Notes: generated by a model from the letters alone, not told the origin. A DNA stretch of 53,742 bases from Candidatus Equicola stercoris (GCA_018065415.1 JAGHTI010000043.1:1-53742), one strand, 5' to 3'. Shown: positions 44,701-52,900, counted from the stretch's first letter. Numbers and translations are program-made.

Positions 44701-45895
44701 AAGCTCTCAGCTCTCAGCTCTCACAGACCTCTCAGACCCCTCAGACCCCTCAGACCTCTCAGACCCCTCAGACCTCTCAAATGTCCTCTACCGTGTCAAC
44801 TGCGGTGGCGATGAATATATCGATGCCGACGGCAACCGTTGGGAACAAGACCACTCCAAGAGAAAAGCCTACCCCCAGCCCCTCCCAAAAGGAGGGGAGC
44901 AGAAAGTCCTTTCCTTCGGGGAGGATTTAGGAGAGGCTCCTCATTCTTTCTACAGCCATTCATGGGGCGACAGGTTCGATGGAGTCAGCTCATATCAATG
45001 TTCACAGACTTACAACCCAGACATACCATTGTCACCGCTGTTCCAGAGAAGTCGTTTCGGACGTCATGAACTCTATTACCATTTCGATGCACCTCAAGGA
45101 GACTATCTGATAGAACTCTATTTCACCGAGCCATGGTATAAAGGTACTATTGACGACTCCGACTATGAAGGATGGCGACTGTTTGACGTGGCAGTCAACG
45201 ACAGTACCGTACTGCACGATGTAGATATATGGTCACAAGTGGGCTACGGGCACGTCTATAAGCGTACGATAAACTTCCACAACGATACTGACCATATCAA
45301 GATTTCATTCCCGAAAGTTAAATCCGGACAAGCTATCATCTCAGCCATAGCAATAGCCAACCTCAAAAAGTCAAAGAGTCAAAAAGTCAAAGAGTCTAAA
45401 AGTCTAAGAGTCAAAAAGTCTAAAAGTCTAAGAGTCGAAAACTCACAGACCTCTCAGACCCCTCAGACTCTCAGCTCTCAGCTCTCCTGGTCTTCTTTCG
45501 ACAACGACATCCTCGTCAAGACACCAGACTCACTCCTGCCACCAAAGACATCCAAAGCCATCGAAGTGGAAGCCTCACCTATAAACCTCACAACCGAACA
45601 ACCGTACAACCGCATATCCTGGACCTTCTCTGTTGGCGTAGCAAAGATATACTCCCTGCGATTCAAATACTGGAATGGTGAGAAACCACGCAAACTGCAT
45701 GTCACCATCACCGACCAGAACGGAGTCAAATATGTCGATAATGATATCAGTTTTCTTCAGACACAAGCAGCAAAGAAAAAACGCAAGACAACAAGCATCA
45801 CTACAGGTGGCTATGTCAATGCAGGAACATACCATGTCACCCTCACTGGCGAAGGTATAGACAATATGATTTTTGACAAACTCACAATAGAATGA
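41771..45895 (+). CDS. GH43-like/GH2/malectin multidomain glycosidase with repeat-encoded linkers
   Basis: 1374 residues, signal MNRIRIFLLCCLSAISLSA. Residues 25-375 form a five-bladed propeller like GH43/GH130 (YDCPTVFREKDKWYMTFVCY, GIALSDDMLHWTRFKGNP, SHDLIHWTDWDGDD). Residues 380-955 are GH2 with acid/base E793 (LQNEST) and likely nucleophile E863 (NGEYGAW). After a linker a malectin-like domain (about 1008-1195, YRVNCGGDEYIDADGN) and a C-terminal beta domain follow. Four stretches encoded by dispersed repeats sit at the joins: about 616-629, 959-1003, 1033-1057 and 1199-1239 (KSKSQKVKESKSLRVKKSK). All keep the frame. Probably acts on two sugars of pectic side chains; exact substrates unknown. 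Confidence 0.85.
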   Translation: MNRIRIFLLCCLSAISLSAQVVDHQQMQRIYEEAKTPYKYGLVIAPQDNKHKYDCPTVFREKDKWYMTFVCYDGKGGNDGRGYETWLAESNDLLHWNILGRILEFPSTSTPLWDANQRGGFPALIDYEWNGSYKMGKYKGAHWMTYIGGNGTGYEAVQSPLSVGLASTKKDITKPHPWQCLPHPVISYADDDAQWWEQMTQYKSTIYKVDKKYFGHPFVMFYNAGGKDATHPKGERIGIALSDDMLHWTRFKGNPVFAHDSDGTITGDAQIVRMGDIFVMFYFSAFNPTRKYNAYNTFAASHDLIHWTDWDGDDLIIPSKPYDEMFAHKSYVVKHDGIVYHFYCAVNNAGQRGIAVATSRHLGKSEVSFPTPDPTGHRITMSLDKDWEIISDNPSINSNALLHGKNMVDVPFNLDDYFGALQKEHGNLHGSVTCRKEFFLEGTDNKEYFINFEGVGTYAAIELNGHNLGTYDIGRTCECIDITKFVHLNDTNTILLNISHPEGITDMPWVCGGCSSEWGFSEGSQPFGIFRPVTLEVTDKVRIEPFGVHVWSNNNCDSLFVETEIKNYDSKKIVSSLVTKLSDATGRQVIRLTDEISLLPGETKIIRQQASLTNNNLSPLTSQLSPLTPIHLWSVAEPYLYKVNSIIKRNGKATDSQDTPFGFRTVSWPKSSIRQASDDKRFLLNNKPIFLNGVCEYEHIFGQSHAFTHEQIETRIKEVQQAGFNAFRDAHQPHNLHYKTLLDREGILWWAQFSAHIWYDTPKFRESFKRHLRQWVKERRNSPSLVLWGLQNESTLPKDFAEECTQIIRDMDPTCGSQRLVTTCNGGEGTDWNVVQNWSGTYGGDIEKYATELKQEEQLLNGEYGAWRTIGNHTGEGYTEEKYLNILKKKVELAECAKDSVCGQFLWLLNSHDNPGRRQPDEALRRIDKVGPFNYKGLFTIWEQPVDAFYWYKERVEPTSLSPALPSREGVQKVSPLSSQLSALTDLSDPSDPSDLSDPSDLSNVLYRVNCGGDEYIDADGNRWEQDHSKRKAYPQPLPKGGEQKVLSFGEDLGEAPHSFYSHSWGDRFDGVSSYQCSQTYNPDIPLSPLFQRSRFGRHELYYHFDAPQGDYLIELYFTEPWYKGTIDDSDYEGWRLFDVAVNDSTVLHDVDIWSQVGYGHVYKRTINFHNDTDHIKISFPKVKSGQAIISAIAIANLKKSKSQKVKESKSLRVKKSKSLRVENSQTSQTPQTLSSQLSWSSFDNDILVKTPDSLLPPKTSKAIEVEASPINLTTEQPYNRISWTFSVGVAKIYSLRFKYWNGEKPRKLHVTITDQNGVKYVDNDISFLQTQAAKKKRKTTSITTGGYVNAGTYHVTLTGEGIDNMIFDKLTIE
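43618..43656. repeat. CTCTCACCTCTCA repeat inside the GH43/GH2 gene
   Basis: Tandem CTCTCACCTCTCAGCTCTCA units in frame, coding for LSPLTSQLSPLTP. The same pattern is seen just after the gene (45901-45910) and at 45470-45485. Confidence 0.8.
44648..44700. repeat. GC-rich dispersed element, partial copy in GH43/GH2 gene
   Basis: AGCCTCTCCCCAGCCCTCCC, then an AAGGGAGGGAGTACAGAAAG run: left half of the element seen complete at 44867-44940. Stem CCCTCCC / GGGAGGG. Confidence 0.8.
44702..44779. repeat. CTCAGACC tandem repeat inside the GH43/GH2 gene
   Basis: AGCTCTCAGCTCTCAG followed by about seven CTCAGACCYCT units, coding for SLSDPSDPSDLSDPSD-like linker before the malectin domain. Confidence 0.85.
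44867..44940. repeat. GC-rich dispersed element, full copy in GH43/GH2 gene
   Basis: About 74 bp: GCCTACCCCCAGCCCCTCCC, a first hairpin CCTCCC/GGAGGG, CAGAAAGTCC, then CTTCGGGGAGGATTTAGGAG and AGGCTCC. The reverse complement of 53530-53606 with few differences. In frame inside the malectin-like domain. Confidence 0.85.
45365..45485. repeat. AAAAGTC/AAGAGTC composite repeat inside the GH43/GH2 gene
   Basis: About nine AAAAGTCNAAGAGTC-type half units, then GTCGAAAACTCACAGACCTC and CTCAGCTCTCAG. Codes for a Lys/Ser-rich linker. Same composite order as at the tamL 5' end (11299-11391, reverse strand of that gene). Confidence 0.85.
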
Positions 45896-46086
45896 AACCC
45901 TCACCTCTCACAGAGTTCCCCTGCAGGGAAATTAATAATTAATAATTAATAATGATTTTAACTCTCTCGCAAATGAAAATAAGCCTCTCGCAGAGAAAAA
46001 GTAACTTCTGCAAAGCCTTTGCCCGTAGAGGAGGAATAAAGAAAATATTGGTGGCGGATATGGTAAATGCAATAGTGAGCCACATA

Positions 46087-46136
46087 AAATCTCTGCGCAG
46101 CAATCGCAGATTGCGTCTCTGCTCTCTGCGTAAAAT
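46087..46136. repeat. CTCTGCGYAGCAA dispersed repeat, copy 1
   Basis: AATCTCTGCGCAGCAATCGC, AGATTGCGTCTCTGC and TCTCTGCGTAAAAT: parallels 53434-53487 with matching order and spacing; contains AATCGCAGATT-type dyad symmetry. Confidence 0.7.
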
Positions 46137-46262
46137 CATCGTCACTGCAATGCCAGTGCGTGGAGTATATTAAAAGACAATGGCAAACTTGTTTGATGGT
46201 TGGCTTTTAAGAGACTACACATATTTTGCAACGCAAAACGATGATTTCTCTGCGAGAGGCAA

Positions 46263-46353
46263 AAAACCGCAAATGAGCAAAACCGTATAACCGTATAACC
46301 GCACAACCGCAAAAACCGCAAAACCGTATAACCGCAAAACCGCATAACCGCAA
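46263..46353. repeat. 10-bp AACCG(C/T)A(T/A)A array abutting the xth start
   Basis: About nine degenerate units such as AAACCGTATAACCGTATAAC and CGCAAAACCGCATAACCGC. The motif CCGCAAATGAGCAA occurs both at the left edge (46267) and across the xth start codon (46348), so the start codon itself seems to be part of the repeat unit. No Shine-Dalgarno sequence. Confidence 0.8.
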
Positions 46354-47154
46354 ATGAGCAACCTGAAATTCATATCATGGAATGTAAACGGACTGCGAGC
46401 CATCGTAAACAAAGGGTTCGTAGAATCTTTCCGACAGTTGGACGCCGACTTCTTCTGCCTACAGGAGACAAAGATGCAACAAGGACAGTTAGACCTCGCT
46501 TTTGAAGGATACGAAAGTTATTGGAACTATGCCGAGAAGAAAGGCTATTCCGGCACAGCCATATTCACAAAACATCATCCGCTGCAGGTCACATACGGCT
46601 GTCGCATTGACAACGAAGAGATAACAGACACCGACGAAGAATATCTGCGTATGCACACCGAAGGACGTGTCATCACACTAGAGATGGAGCATTTCTATCT
46701 CGTCACCTGCTACACACCCAACTCACAGGATGGACTCAAACGCCTACAACAGAGGGTGAAGTGGGAAAAGCATTTCCTCAGATACCTGCAGTCATTGGAA
46801 AAACGGAAACCCGTCATCGTCTGTGGCGACCTCAACGTAGCACACAAAGACATAGACCTCAGCAACCCAAAAACAAACCATGGCAACCCTGGCTTCACAG
46901 ACGAAGAACGGGAGCAGATGACAAAGATGCAGGAAGCAGGATTCATCGATACATTCCGATTCTTCTATCCCGACAAGGAAAACATCTATTCATGGTGGTC
47001 ATACCGTTTCCACGCAAGAGAGAAAAACATCGGTTGGCGCATCGACTATTTCCTCACGTCACAGTCACTGAAAGACCACCTCACCGATGCAAAGATACTC
47101 ACCGACTACGAAGGCTCCGACCACTGCCCAGTAGAACTGGATATAAATATCTAA
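46354..47154 (+). CDS. xth: Exodeoxyribonuclease III
   Basis: AP endonuclease and 3'-to-5' exonuclease of base excision repair, cytoplasmic. The 266-residue EEP-fold protein has the motifs ISWNVNGLRAIV (metal Asn), CLQETKM (metal Glu), GYSGTAIFTK, CGDLNVAHKDIDL, IDYFLTSQSL and the terminal SDHCPVEL (catalytic Asp-His). Full length. The start codon lies inside a 10-bp repeat array; no ribosome site is visible, and the next in-frame ATG is too far inside to be the start. Confidence 0.96.
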   Translation: MSNLKFISWNVNGLRAIVNKGFVESFRQLDADFFCLQETKMQQGQLDLAFEGYESYWNYAEKKGYSGTAIFTKHHPLQVTYGCRIDNEEITDTDEEYLRMHTEGRVITLEMEHFYLVTCYTPNSQDGLKRLQQRVKWEKHFLRYLQSLEKRKPVIVCGDLNVAHKDIDLSNPKTNHGNPGFTDEEREQMTKMQEAGFIDTFRFFYPDKENIYSWWSYRFHAREKNIGWRIDYFLTSQSLKDHLTDAKILTDYEGSDHCPVELDINI

Positions 47155-47173
47155 AGCTGAGAGGAGGCTTCGC

Positions 47174-47222
47174 CTACGATAACGATAACGATAACGATAC
47201 GCTGACGCTACGATAACGAAAA
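47174..47222. repeat. GATAACGATAACG tandem and unique flank
   Basis: Three to four CGATAA units then CGATACGCTGACGCTACGAT. It is the reverse complement of 17148-17192 with one more CGATAA unit, and the same type of piece occurs at the tamL start (11300-11315). Confidence 0.85.
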
Positions 47223-47298
47223 CCGACGGCAACTTTCCTTTTTGTACACATTTAAAACTATTAACTTCGGTGATGAATGTTATTTGAAATAAAATCGT

Positions 47299-47316
47299 TA
47301 ATTTTGCGGTCGGAGG
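47299..47316 (+). promoter_or_regulatory. -7 box and ribosome site of the YafQ-type module
   Basis: TAATTTTG (47299-47306) and a clear GGAGG (47312-47316), 11 nt before the ATG at 47328. A strong Shine-Dalgarno is unusual in this window and decides the start. Confidence 0.6.
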
Positions 47317-47327
47317 TAACATTGAAT

Positions 47328-47621
47328 ATGGCTAACAAAAAATACAACACACCGAAAAATGATGTCATGACGACGGGAGAGCCTGTTGCAGAGTATGCAA
47401 GCACGTTAACAGCACATACTCCTACACAGATTACAGTCAACATAGAAGATGTTTCGATGCTGAAGGAGATAAAACACGCCATCAGTATGATACGTGGCGT
47501 TGTGAGCGTGGAGAAAAGCCCCGCAATGAAATCGTACGAACGTGCCCGTGCCGATCTAAAAGCTGGAAGAGTGGTGAAGTGTAAGAACAAAGAAGACTTC
47601 TTTGCAAAACTAGGGCTCTGA
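47328..47621 (+). CDS. Antitoxin of the YafQ-type module
   Basis: 97 residues from the ATG preceded by GGAGG (MANKKYNTPKNDVMTTGE). The central part (TQITVNIEDVSMLKEIKHAISMIRG) and the C-terminal KSYERARADLKAGRVVKC then NKEDFFAKLGL resemble RelB/DinJ-like or AF1095-like antitoxins. The last codons overlap the toxin ATG by one base. The role is inferred mostly from the partner. Confidence 0.82.
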   Translation: MANKKYNTPKNDVMTTGEPVAEYASTLTAHTPTQITVNIEDVSMLKEIKHAISMIRGVVSVEKSPAMKSYERARADLKAGRVVKCKNKEDFFAKLGL

Positions 47622-47896
47622 TGGAATACAGAATAAATTATACCAAGAATTTCAAAAAAGATGTAGAGAGATGTCGCAAGCGTGGCTATAACATGTCACG
47701 ATTGAAAACGATTCTCGACACCCTCATTGAAACAGGAACTGTTCCCCCTTCCTGCCGACCTCATAAGCTCTCTGGTAATCACGAAGGCGAGTGGCAGTGT
47801 CATATTGCCCCTAACTGGTTGCTCATTTGGGAACAGAATGATACAGAACTCACGCTTCTGATGCTCAGCACTGGCACTCATAGCGATTTATTCTGA
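47621..47896 (+). CDS. YafQ-family mRNA interferase toxin
   Basis: A 91-residue RelE-fold ribosome-dependent endonuclease. The YafQ signature is complete: PHKLSGNHEGEWQCHIAPNW, LLIWEQND and the ending STGTHSDLF, with the catalytic His and C-terminal Phe. Overlaps the antitoxin. Its position next to a type III restriction system suits a defence or mobile island. Confidence 0.93.
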   Translation: MEYRINYTKNFKKDVERCRKRGYNMSRLKTILDTLIETGTVPPSCRPHKLSGNHEGEWQCHIAPNWLLIWEQNDTELTLLMLSTGTHSDLF

Positions 47897-47991
47897 TAAT
47901 CTCATTATACAAAATAAATAAACATTCATAACAAAAACAGAAATAACAGAAAGAATAACATATTAACAAATAACGCGCATTGACTATTATT

Positions 47992-48178
47992 TGCGTTCGT
48001 CTGAATAGCCTCGGAAACTATTATTGGAATAAGAACACAAAGAATAGTGGTTAGGCAAGCTTCCTTGGTCGAAGTGAGTCTTTTCCTCCTTTATAAGAGT
48101 TCAATGTTTGTGCCTTTGGGCATGAGCATATCTTATAGGAGGATGAGGTTCCATTCCGAGGCAGCCTCGACGAACGCA
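47992..48178 (+). ncRNA. ssrS: 6S-like structured RNA (candidate)
   Basis: A nested fold of about 187 nt: closing stem TGCGTTCGTC (47992-48001) / GACGAACGCA (48169-48178); second stem GCCTCGGAA (48008-48016) / TTCCGAGGC (48154-48162); a large asymmetric bubble (5' side 48017-48083 with small hairpins ACTATT/AATAGT and CAAG/CTTG); an apical stem TCCTCC-tt-TATAAGA (48084-48098) / TCTTATAGGAGGA (48131-48143); and a tip hairpin TGCC-TTTG-GGCA. A long rod with one central bubble and this size is the 6S RNA architecture (the Bacteroidales-1 motif has been proposed as 6S). Strand is not certain; a near -7 box TATTATTTG lies just before on the plus strand. Alternative: regulatory leader of mod. Confidence 0.6.
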
Positions 48179-48189
48179 TAAGAAGGTTC

Positions 48190-49941
48190 ATGTCCTTTTT
48201 ATGTGATTACGTGAGTGGTAAGTTGATGCACCAAAAAGATAAAATCAACTTACCGAATATGGACAGATTTCATTTATACAACGATTTGTACGAGGTACTC
48301 AAAACTAACGAGCGTTTTTGTACTGATGATGGCAAACTGAACAAAGCCGTAATAGAACAAGCTGCAACTTCACTTGATGGCGAGTTACTCTCTATGCTAC
48401 TCTCTACAGAGAACCTCAAGAAACATTTCTTCAAGGAAGTCAATGGAATGATGGTTTTTGATAAGGTTGACTTCCTGAAGTTCATAATAAACAAGAATCT
48501 TCTTCATGATGACTATTCTTTCTATAAGGAAAGAATTGGTCTCACCAATGAGCATGGTCAGTATATTGCCGATAGTCAGGAAGTGGTGCTTTCTTGGAAG
48601 TACAAGGATTGTATGCTTGAAGGTGGTCAGACGAAAGAAGACCAGAAGCATGATGAGGTATTCTGGAATACTATTCTTGCATCTGATGAAATCAACCGAC
48701 TGACAGAAGGAAAGGCTTTTGCTGGTTTCAAACGTTATGATAAGGATGGAGAACATGAGGTGGAACATCTTTTACCTAATGACAATCTTATTATCAAGGG
48801 AAACAATCTTTTGTCTTTATACTCTTTGAAACAAAGGTATGCAGGAAAGATAAAACTGATTTATATAGATCCACCATACAATACGGGAAGCGATGATTTC
48901 AGTTATAATGATCGTTTTTCTCGTTCTGCATGGTTAACCTTTATGAAAAACAGACTCTTAGTTGCAAAAGAGTTATTGACAACTGATGGGGCAATCTATA
49001 TTCAATTGGATTATCACCAGGTACATTATGCAAAGATCCTTTTGGATGAAATCTTTGGAGAAGAGAATTTCCAAAGAGAAATTATATGGAGAATAGGCTG
49101 GCTATCTGGTTATAAAACTGCGGATAAGAACTGGATTAGAAACCATGATTCGATTCTGTTTTATTCAAAGAATGAAAAATCGTTATCATTTATCAAGCAT
49201 TATATCCCCAAAGAGGAATTTAAGGAAATCGCTACTTCTAGTGCAGAACGCTATCCTATTGAAGACGTCTGGAACGGCAACGAGTACGATGATTTGAATA
49301 GTATAGCTATCGTTTCTTTCTCTGGAGAGACTGTGTCGAAAATGCTTAATCCAGAAGACGAGGTTAAAGGACAGAAATCAGAAAAGTTGATAGAACGAAT
49401 TATGAAAGCGCACATGAATAAAGGCGATATCGTTCTCGATTTCTTTGGTGGAACAGGAACAACGGGTGCAGTAGCTCACAAAATGGGATATCAATACATT
49501 CTTTGTGAGCAGTTAGACAGACATGTTGATATAGAATGCCGTAGGTTACAAAAGGTAATTGAGGGAGAACAAAGTGGCGTATCAAAACGTAACAACTGGA
49601 AAGGTGGAGGTTCCTTTGTCTATTGCGAACTTGCAAAGGCAAACGAAACCTATCGAGAAGAAATCTTTAATGCGAAAGATGAAGCAGAACTCAATACAAT
49701 ATGGAATAGTATGCAGGCAACTAACTTCCTTAGCTACAAGATAGATCCGACTAAGATAGATGTGACGAGTGCTGACTTCACCAAGTTAACCTTGGATGAA
49801 AAGAAGCGCTTCCTCATAGAATGTCTTGATATGAACCAATTGTACATTCCTTTTGCCGACATGGACAATCCTGATTATGAGATTTCTGCGAAGGATAAGG
49901 AACTGACAAGGGAGTTTTATGGTGTAAACGAAAACGAATAG
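48190..49941 (+). CDS. mod: Type III restriction-modification DNA methyltransferase (Mod)
   Basis: N6-adenine methyltransferase and specificity subunit. The beta-class order is seen: motif IV D227-P-P-Y (IDPPYNTGSDDFSYND), then the target recognition region (about 300-400), then the SAM motif D417-FFGGTGTTGA. The N-terminal part (MDRFHLYNDLYEVLK through VVLSWKYKDCMLEGGQTKED) is the usual type III Mod opening. Starts are possible at 48190 (AGAAGG just before) or 48259 (MDRFHL, where relatives tend to begin). No simple-sequence phase-variation tract is seen. 583 residues; res follows after 4 bp. Confidence 0.93.
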   Translation: MSFLCDYVSGKLMHQKDKINLPNMDRFHLYNDLYEVLKTNERFCTDDGKLNKAVIEQAATSLDGELLSMLLSTENLKKHFFKEVNGMMVFDKVDFLKFIINKNLLHDDYSFYKERIGLTNEHGQYIADSQEVVLSWKYKDCMLEGGQTKEDQKHDEVFWNTILASDEINRLTEGKAFAGFKRYDKDGEHEVEHLLPNDNLIIKGNNLLSLYSLKQRYAGKIKLIYIDPPYNTGSDDFSYNDRFSRSAWLTFMKNRLLVAKELLTTDGAIYIQLDYHQVHYAKILLDEIFGEENFQREIIWRIGWLSGYKTADKNWIRNHDSILFYSKNEKSLSFIKHYIPKEEFKEIATSSAERYPIEDVWNGNEYDDLNSIAIVSFSGETVSKMLNPEDEVKGQKSEKLIERIMKAHMNKGDIVLDFFGGTGTTGAVAHKMGYQYILCEQLDRHVDIECRRLQKVIEGEQSGVSKRNNWKGGGSFVYCELAKANETYREEIFNAKDEAELNTIWNSMQATNFLSYKIDPTKIDVTSADFTKLTLDEKKRFLIECLDMNQLYIPFADMDNPDYEISAKDKELTREFYGVNENE

Positions 49942-49945
49942 GTAT

Positions 49946-52900
49946 ATGTTACAACAAGCAGTATTGGAATATATTGGCAAAAAGCAACTCCAGAACAAGC
50001 CTATTCCGAATGTTGTCAAGACATGCCTCGCATCAAATAAGCCATTGCGTCCTTACCAAACGGAATGCTTGCAATACTTTCTTTCGTATATGGAAGATTA
50101 CGAAGAAAGGACAAAGCAACCGCACCTCATGTTCAACATGGCAACGGGTTCTGGTAAAACGGTTATCATGGCAGCCGCAATACTGTACCTCTATGAAAAG
50201 GGGTACAGAAACTTCCTGTTCTTTGTAAATAGCACGAATGTAATTGAGAAGACGCGAGACAACTTCTTTAACACAAGCTCTTCAAAGTATCTTTTCGCAA
50301 AGAATCTTAGTATTGGTGGTAAGCACGTAGAAGTACGCGAGGTAACAAGTTTTCAGGGAGTAAGCAATGACTGCATCAACATCTGTCTGAAAACTTTGGG
50401 AAAACTTCATAGTGAACTTAATACGCCTCGTGAAAATGGTGCCACATACGAGTATTATGCTCGTAACAAGGTTGTACTCATTGCGGATGAAGCCCATCAT
50501 CTGAATAGCAGTACCAAGAAAGTCAAGGAGAAATTTGTAGGCGAATTGTTCGACGGTGAATACAAAGAGTACGATGATGAAGATAGCCGTGATTGGGAAA
50601 CTACAGCACAAAGGATTTTCTTGCAGAATGAAGAGAATATCATGTTGGAGTTTACCGCAACCATTGACGAAAAAGATGAAAACATCCGAAAGAAATACGA
50701 AGACAAGATTATCTACAAGTATGACTTGCCAAGGTTCTGCAACGACCGTTACTCGAAAGAGGTATTGGCTGTAAAGGTTGATAGTGATCTGCAAGGTCGT
50801 ATTCTCTGTGCTTTGGTTGTGAGCGAATACAAGCGAATGTTGTTTGCGTCTATTGGCAAGAATGTGAAACCTGTTGTGCTCTTCAAGTCAAAACTAAAGA
50901 AGGACAACGCTACTGCCTACGGCGATTTCTTACGTTTACTGCCAACTCTTGATGAAAGATACTTGCAGAAGATTCAATCAACCGCTGGCGATGGTATTAT
51001 CAAGGAGGCTTTTGGCTACCTGAAGAATAATGGTGTTACGTTATCTGACCTTGCGTTACACATTCGTGAGCAATTTAGCGAGGAACATCTTCTTCAAGTG
51101 GATGGAAACACAAAAATGAAGAAGAGCGATGAAATGACGACCGATATGCAGCAGTTGCTTAATTCATTGGAAGAGAGTGACAATCCAATCCGTGCAATCT
51201 TTGCCGTTGATATGCTGAATGAAGGATGGGATGTTTTGAATCTTTTCGACATTGTGAGATTGTTTGATTCTCGTGATGCCAATACCAAGACAAAGAAATC
51301 TGGTAGTACAACAAATAAGGAAGCACAGTTGATAGGACGAGGTGCACGATATTTTGCTTTCGTTGACAAAGAACATCCCGAACTGGAAGCAGATAGGCGT
51401 AAGTATGATAATGACGTTACGAATCCATTGCACAATGTGGAAACGCTTCATTATTATTGTCCTAACGAACCTCGATTGATTTCTGACCTCCACAATGCCT
51501 TCCAAGAAATAGGTATTCCTCAGAAGCAAGAGTATGTGCAACTTGACCTGTTTCTGAAGGACGAATTTACACGTACTGATTTGTATGAGAATGGCATAGT
51601 GTTCTACAACAAGAAACTTCTCAAGGCAGAAGCAGAAGACGATGGGACAATAGGTAATGTTGTGAAGGACAAAACGTACTATGTAAGAGTTCATACCGGA
51701 GCAACGGCTACGTCCCATGTCATAGAAGCAAACAAGAATGATAACACACAGATAGAGATAAAGAACCTTAGCATTCGTTTTATTGAAGTGGGTGCTCATG
51801 TGATACGTACGGCAATGGATTGCTATTCTGCATTTCATTTTTGCAATTTGCGTAAAGTCTTTCCATCATTGCGTTCTATTTCTTCATTCATTGAGAGTGA
51901 TCACTATTTGCGTGATTTGAGCGTAATTATACAAGGACGTTATGAATGCATTGAAGAGTATTCTCAGCAAGAAAAACTATTCATTGCAAGGCGAGTGCTT
52001 GAACAGATTGAACCGTACGTGCTGAAAAGAAGAGACGAATATGTTGGTTCGCATGAATTTATACATAAGCCGTTCAAAAAAGCATTCACAAAGCAGCGCA
52101 CGATGACATTTGCAAAGCATGTGGAAGGTAGCGGAGATGAACGTGGCGTACCTATGCTTAAATCTGTCAATGATAAGTATCGTATTGATTTAACCCAGAA
52201 AGAATGGTACGCTTATAATGATTGCTACGGAACCTCTGAGGAGAAAGCACTTGTGGTTTACATTGATGGCATAAGTAATCAGATGAGGAACAAGTACGAA
52301 AACTTTTACCTCGTCAGAAATGAGAAGGACGTAAAAACGTACGACTTTGAACAAGGTCGTTGTTTTGAACCTGACTTCATTCTCTTTATGTGCAGAAAAA
52401 ATGCGTCAGCAAGATATGATTATATGCAAATTTTCCTTGAACCGAAAGGACAAGGTTATACTGCAAAGGATCAATGGAAAGAAGACTTTTTGATGCAGAT
52501 GCATGATCAATCAAATGTAAGACTATGCATGGAAACAGACGAGTACCGGGTGTGGGGAGTTCCTTTCTTCACCGAGCAAGGTAATGATCGTTTCCGTTCT
52601 ATATTTGAAGAAGACGTGTTGGATGATGATGCAGATGAACCCTTTCGGATAGTTGATACCTCCGACGTTCCCGCTTCTGATCGTTTCACTCGTTTCTTGC
52701 CTCTATATGATGTTGCCGTAGCTTGTGGGGCATTGGTTGACGAGGGTGTGCAGTCGTTGGGCAACAGCGATGTGGACATGGAATGCTGGATTGATGTTTC
52801 AAATTTCAGTTTCAAGCCTAACGAGCAGATGTTCATTGTTCATGCCAAAGGTGAGTCGATGTTGCCTAAGATAAAGCCGGGAGACCTCTGTGTTTTTGAG

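Larger units (their letters stand above)
45896..46353. other. Gene-free stretch between GH43/GH2 and exonuclease III
   Basis: Holds a TTCCC/GGGAA mini-hairpin (45917-45931), three ATTAATA units (45930-45953), CTCTCGCAGAGA pieces, a block at 46087-46136 shared with 53434-53487, and the 10-bp AACCGNATAACCG array before xth. A 73-codon frame at 45952 is made of these repeats and is not called. Confidence 0.7.

Noticed and set aside
45952..46173. 73-codon frame before xth
   Set aside because: Made almost wholly of dispersed repeat pieces (CTCTCGCAG, CTCTGCG); no family features.
47992..48178. Inverted ends TGCGTTCGTC/GACGAACGCA as terminal repeats of a mini-transposon
   Set aside because: No target-site duplication flanks them, and additional nested stems inside fit an RNA fold better.
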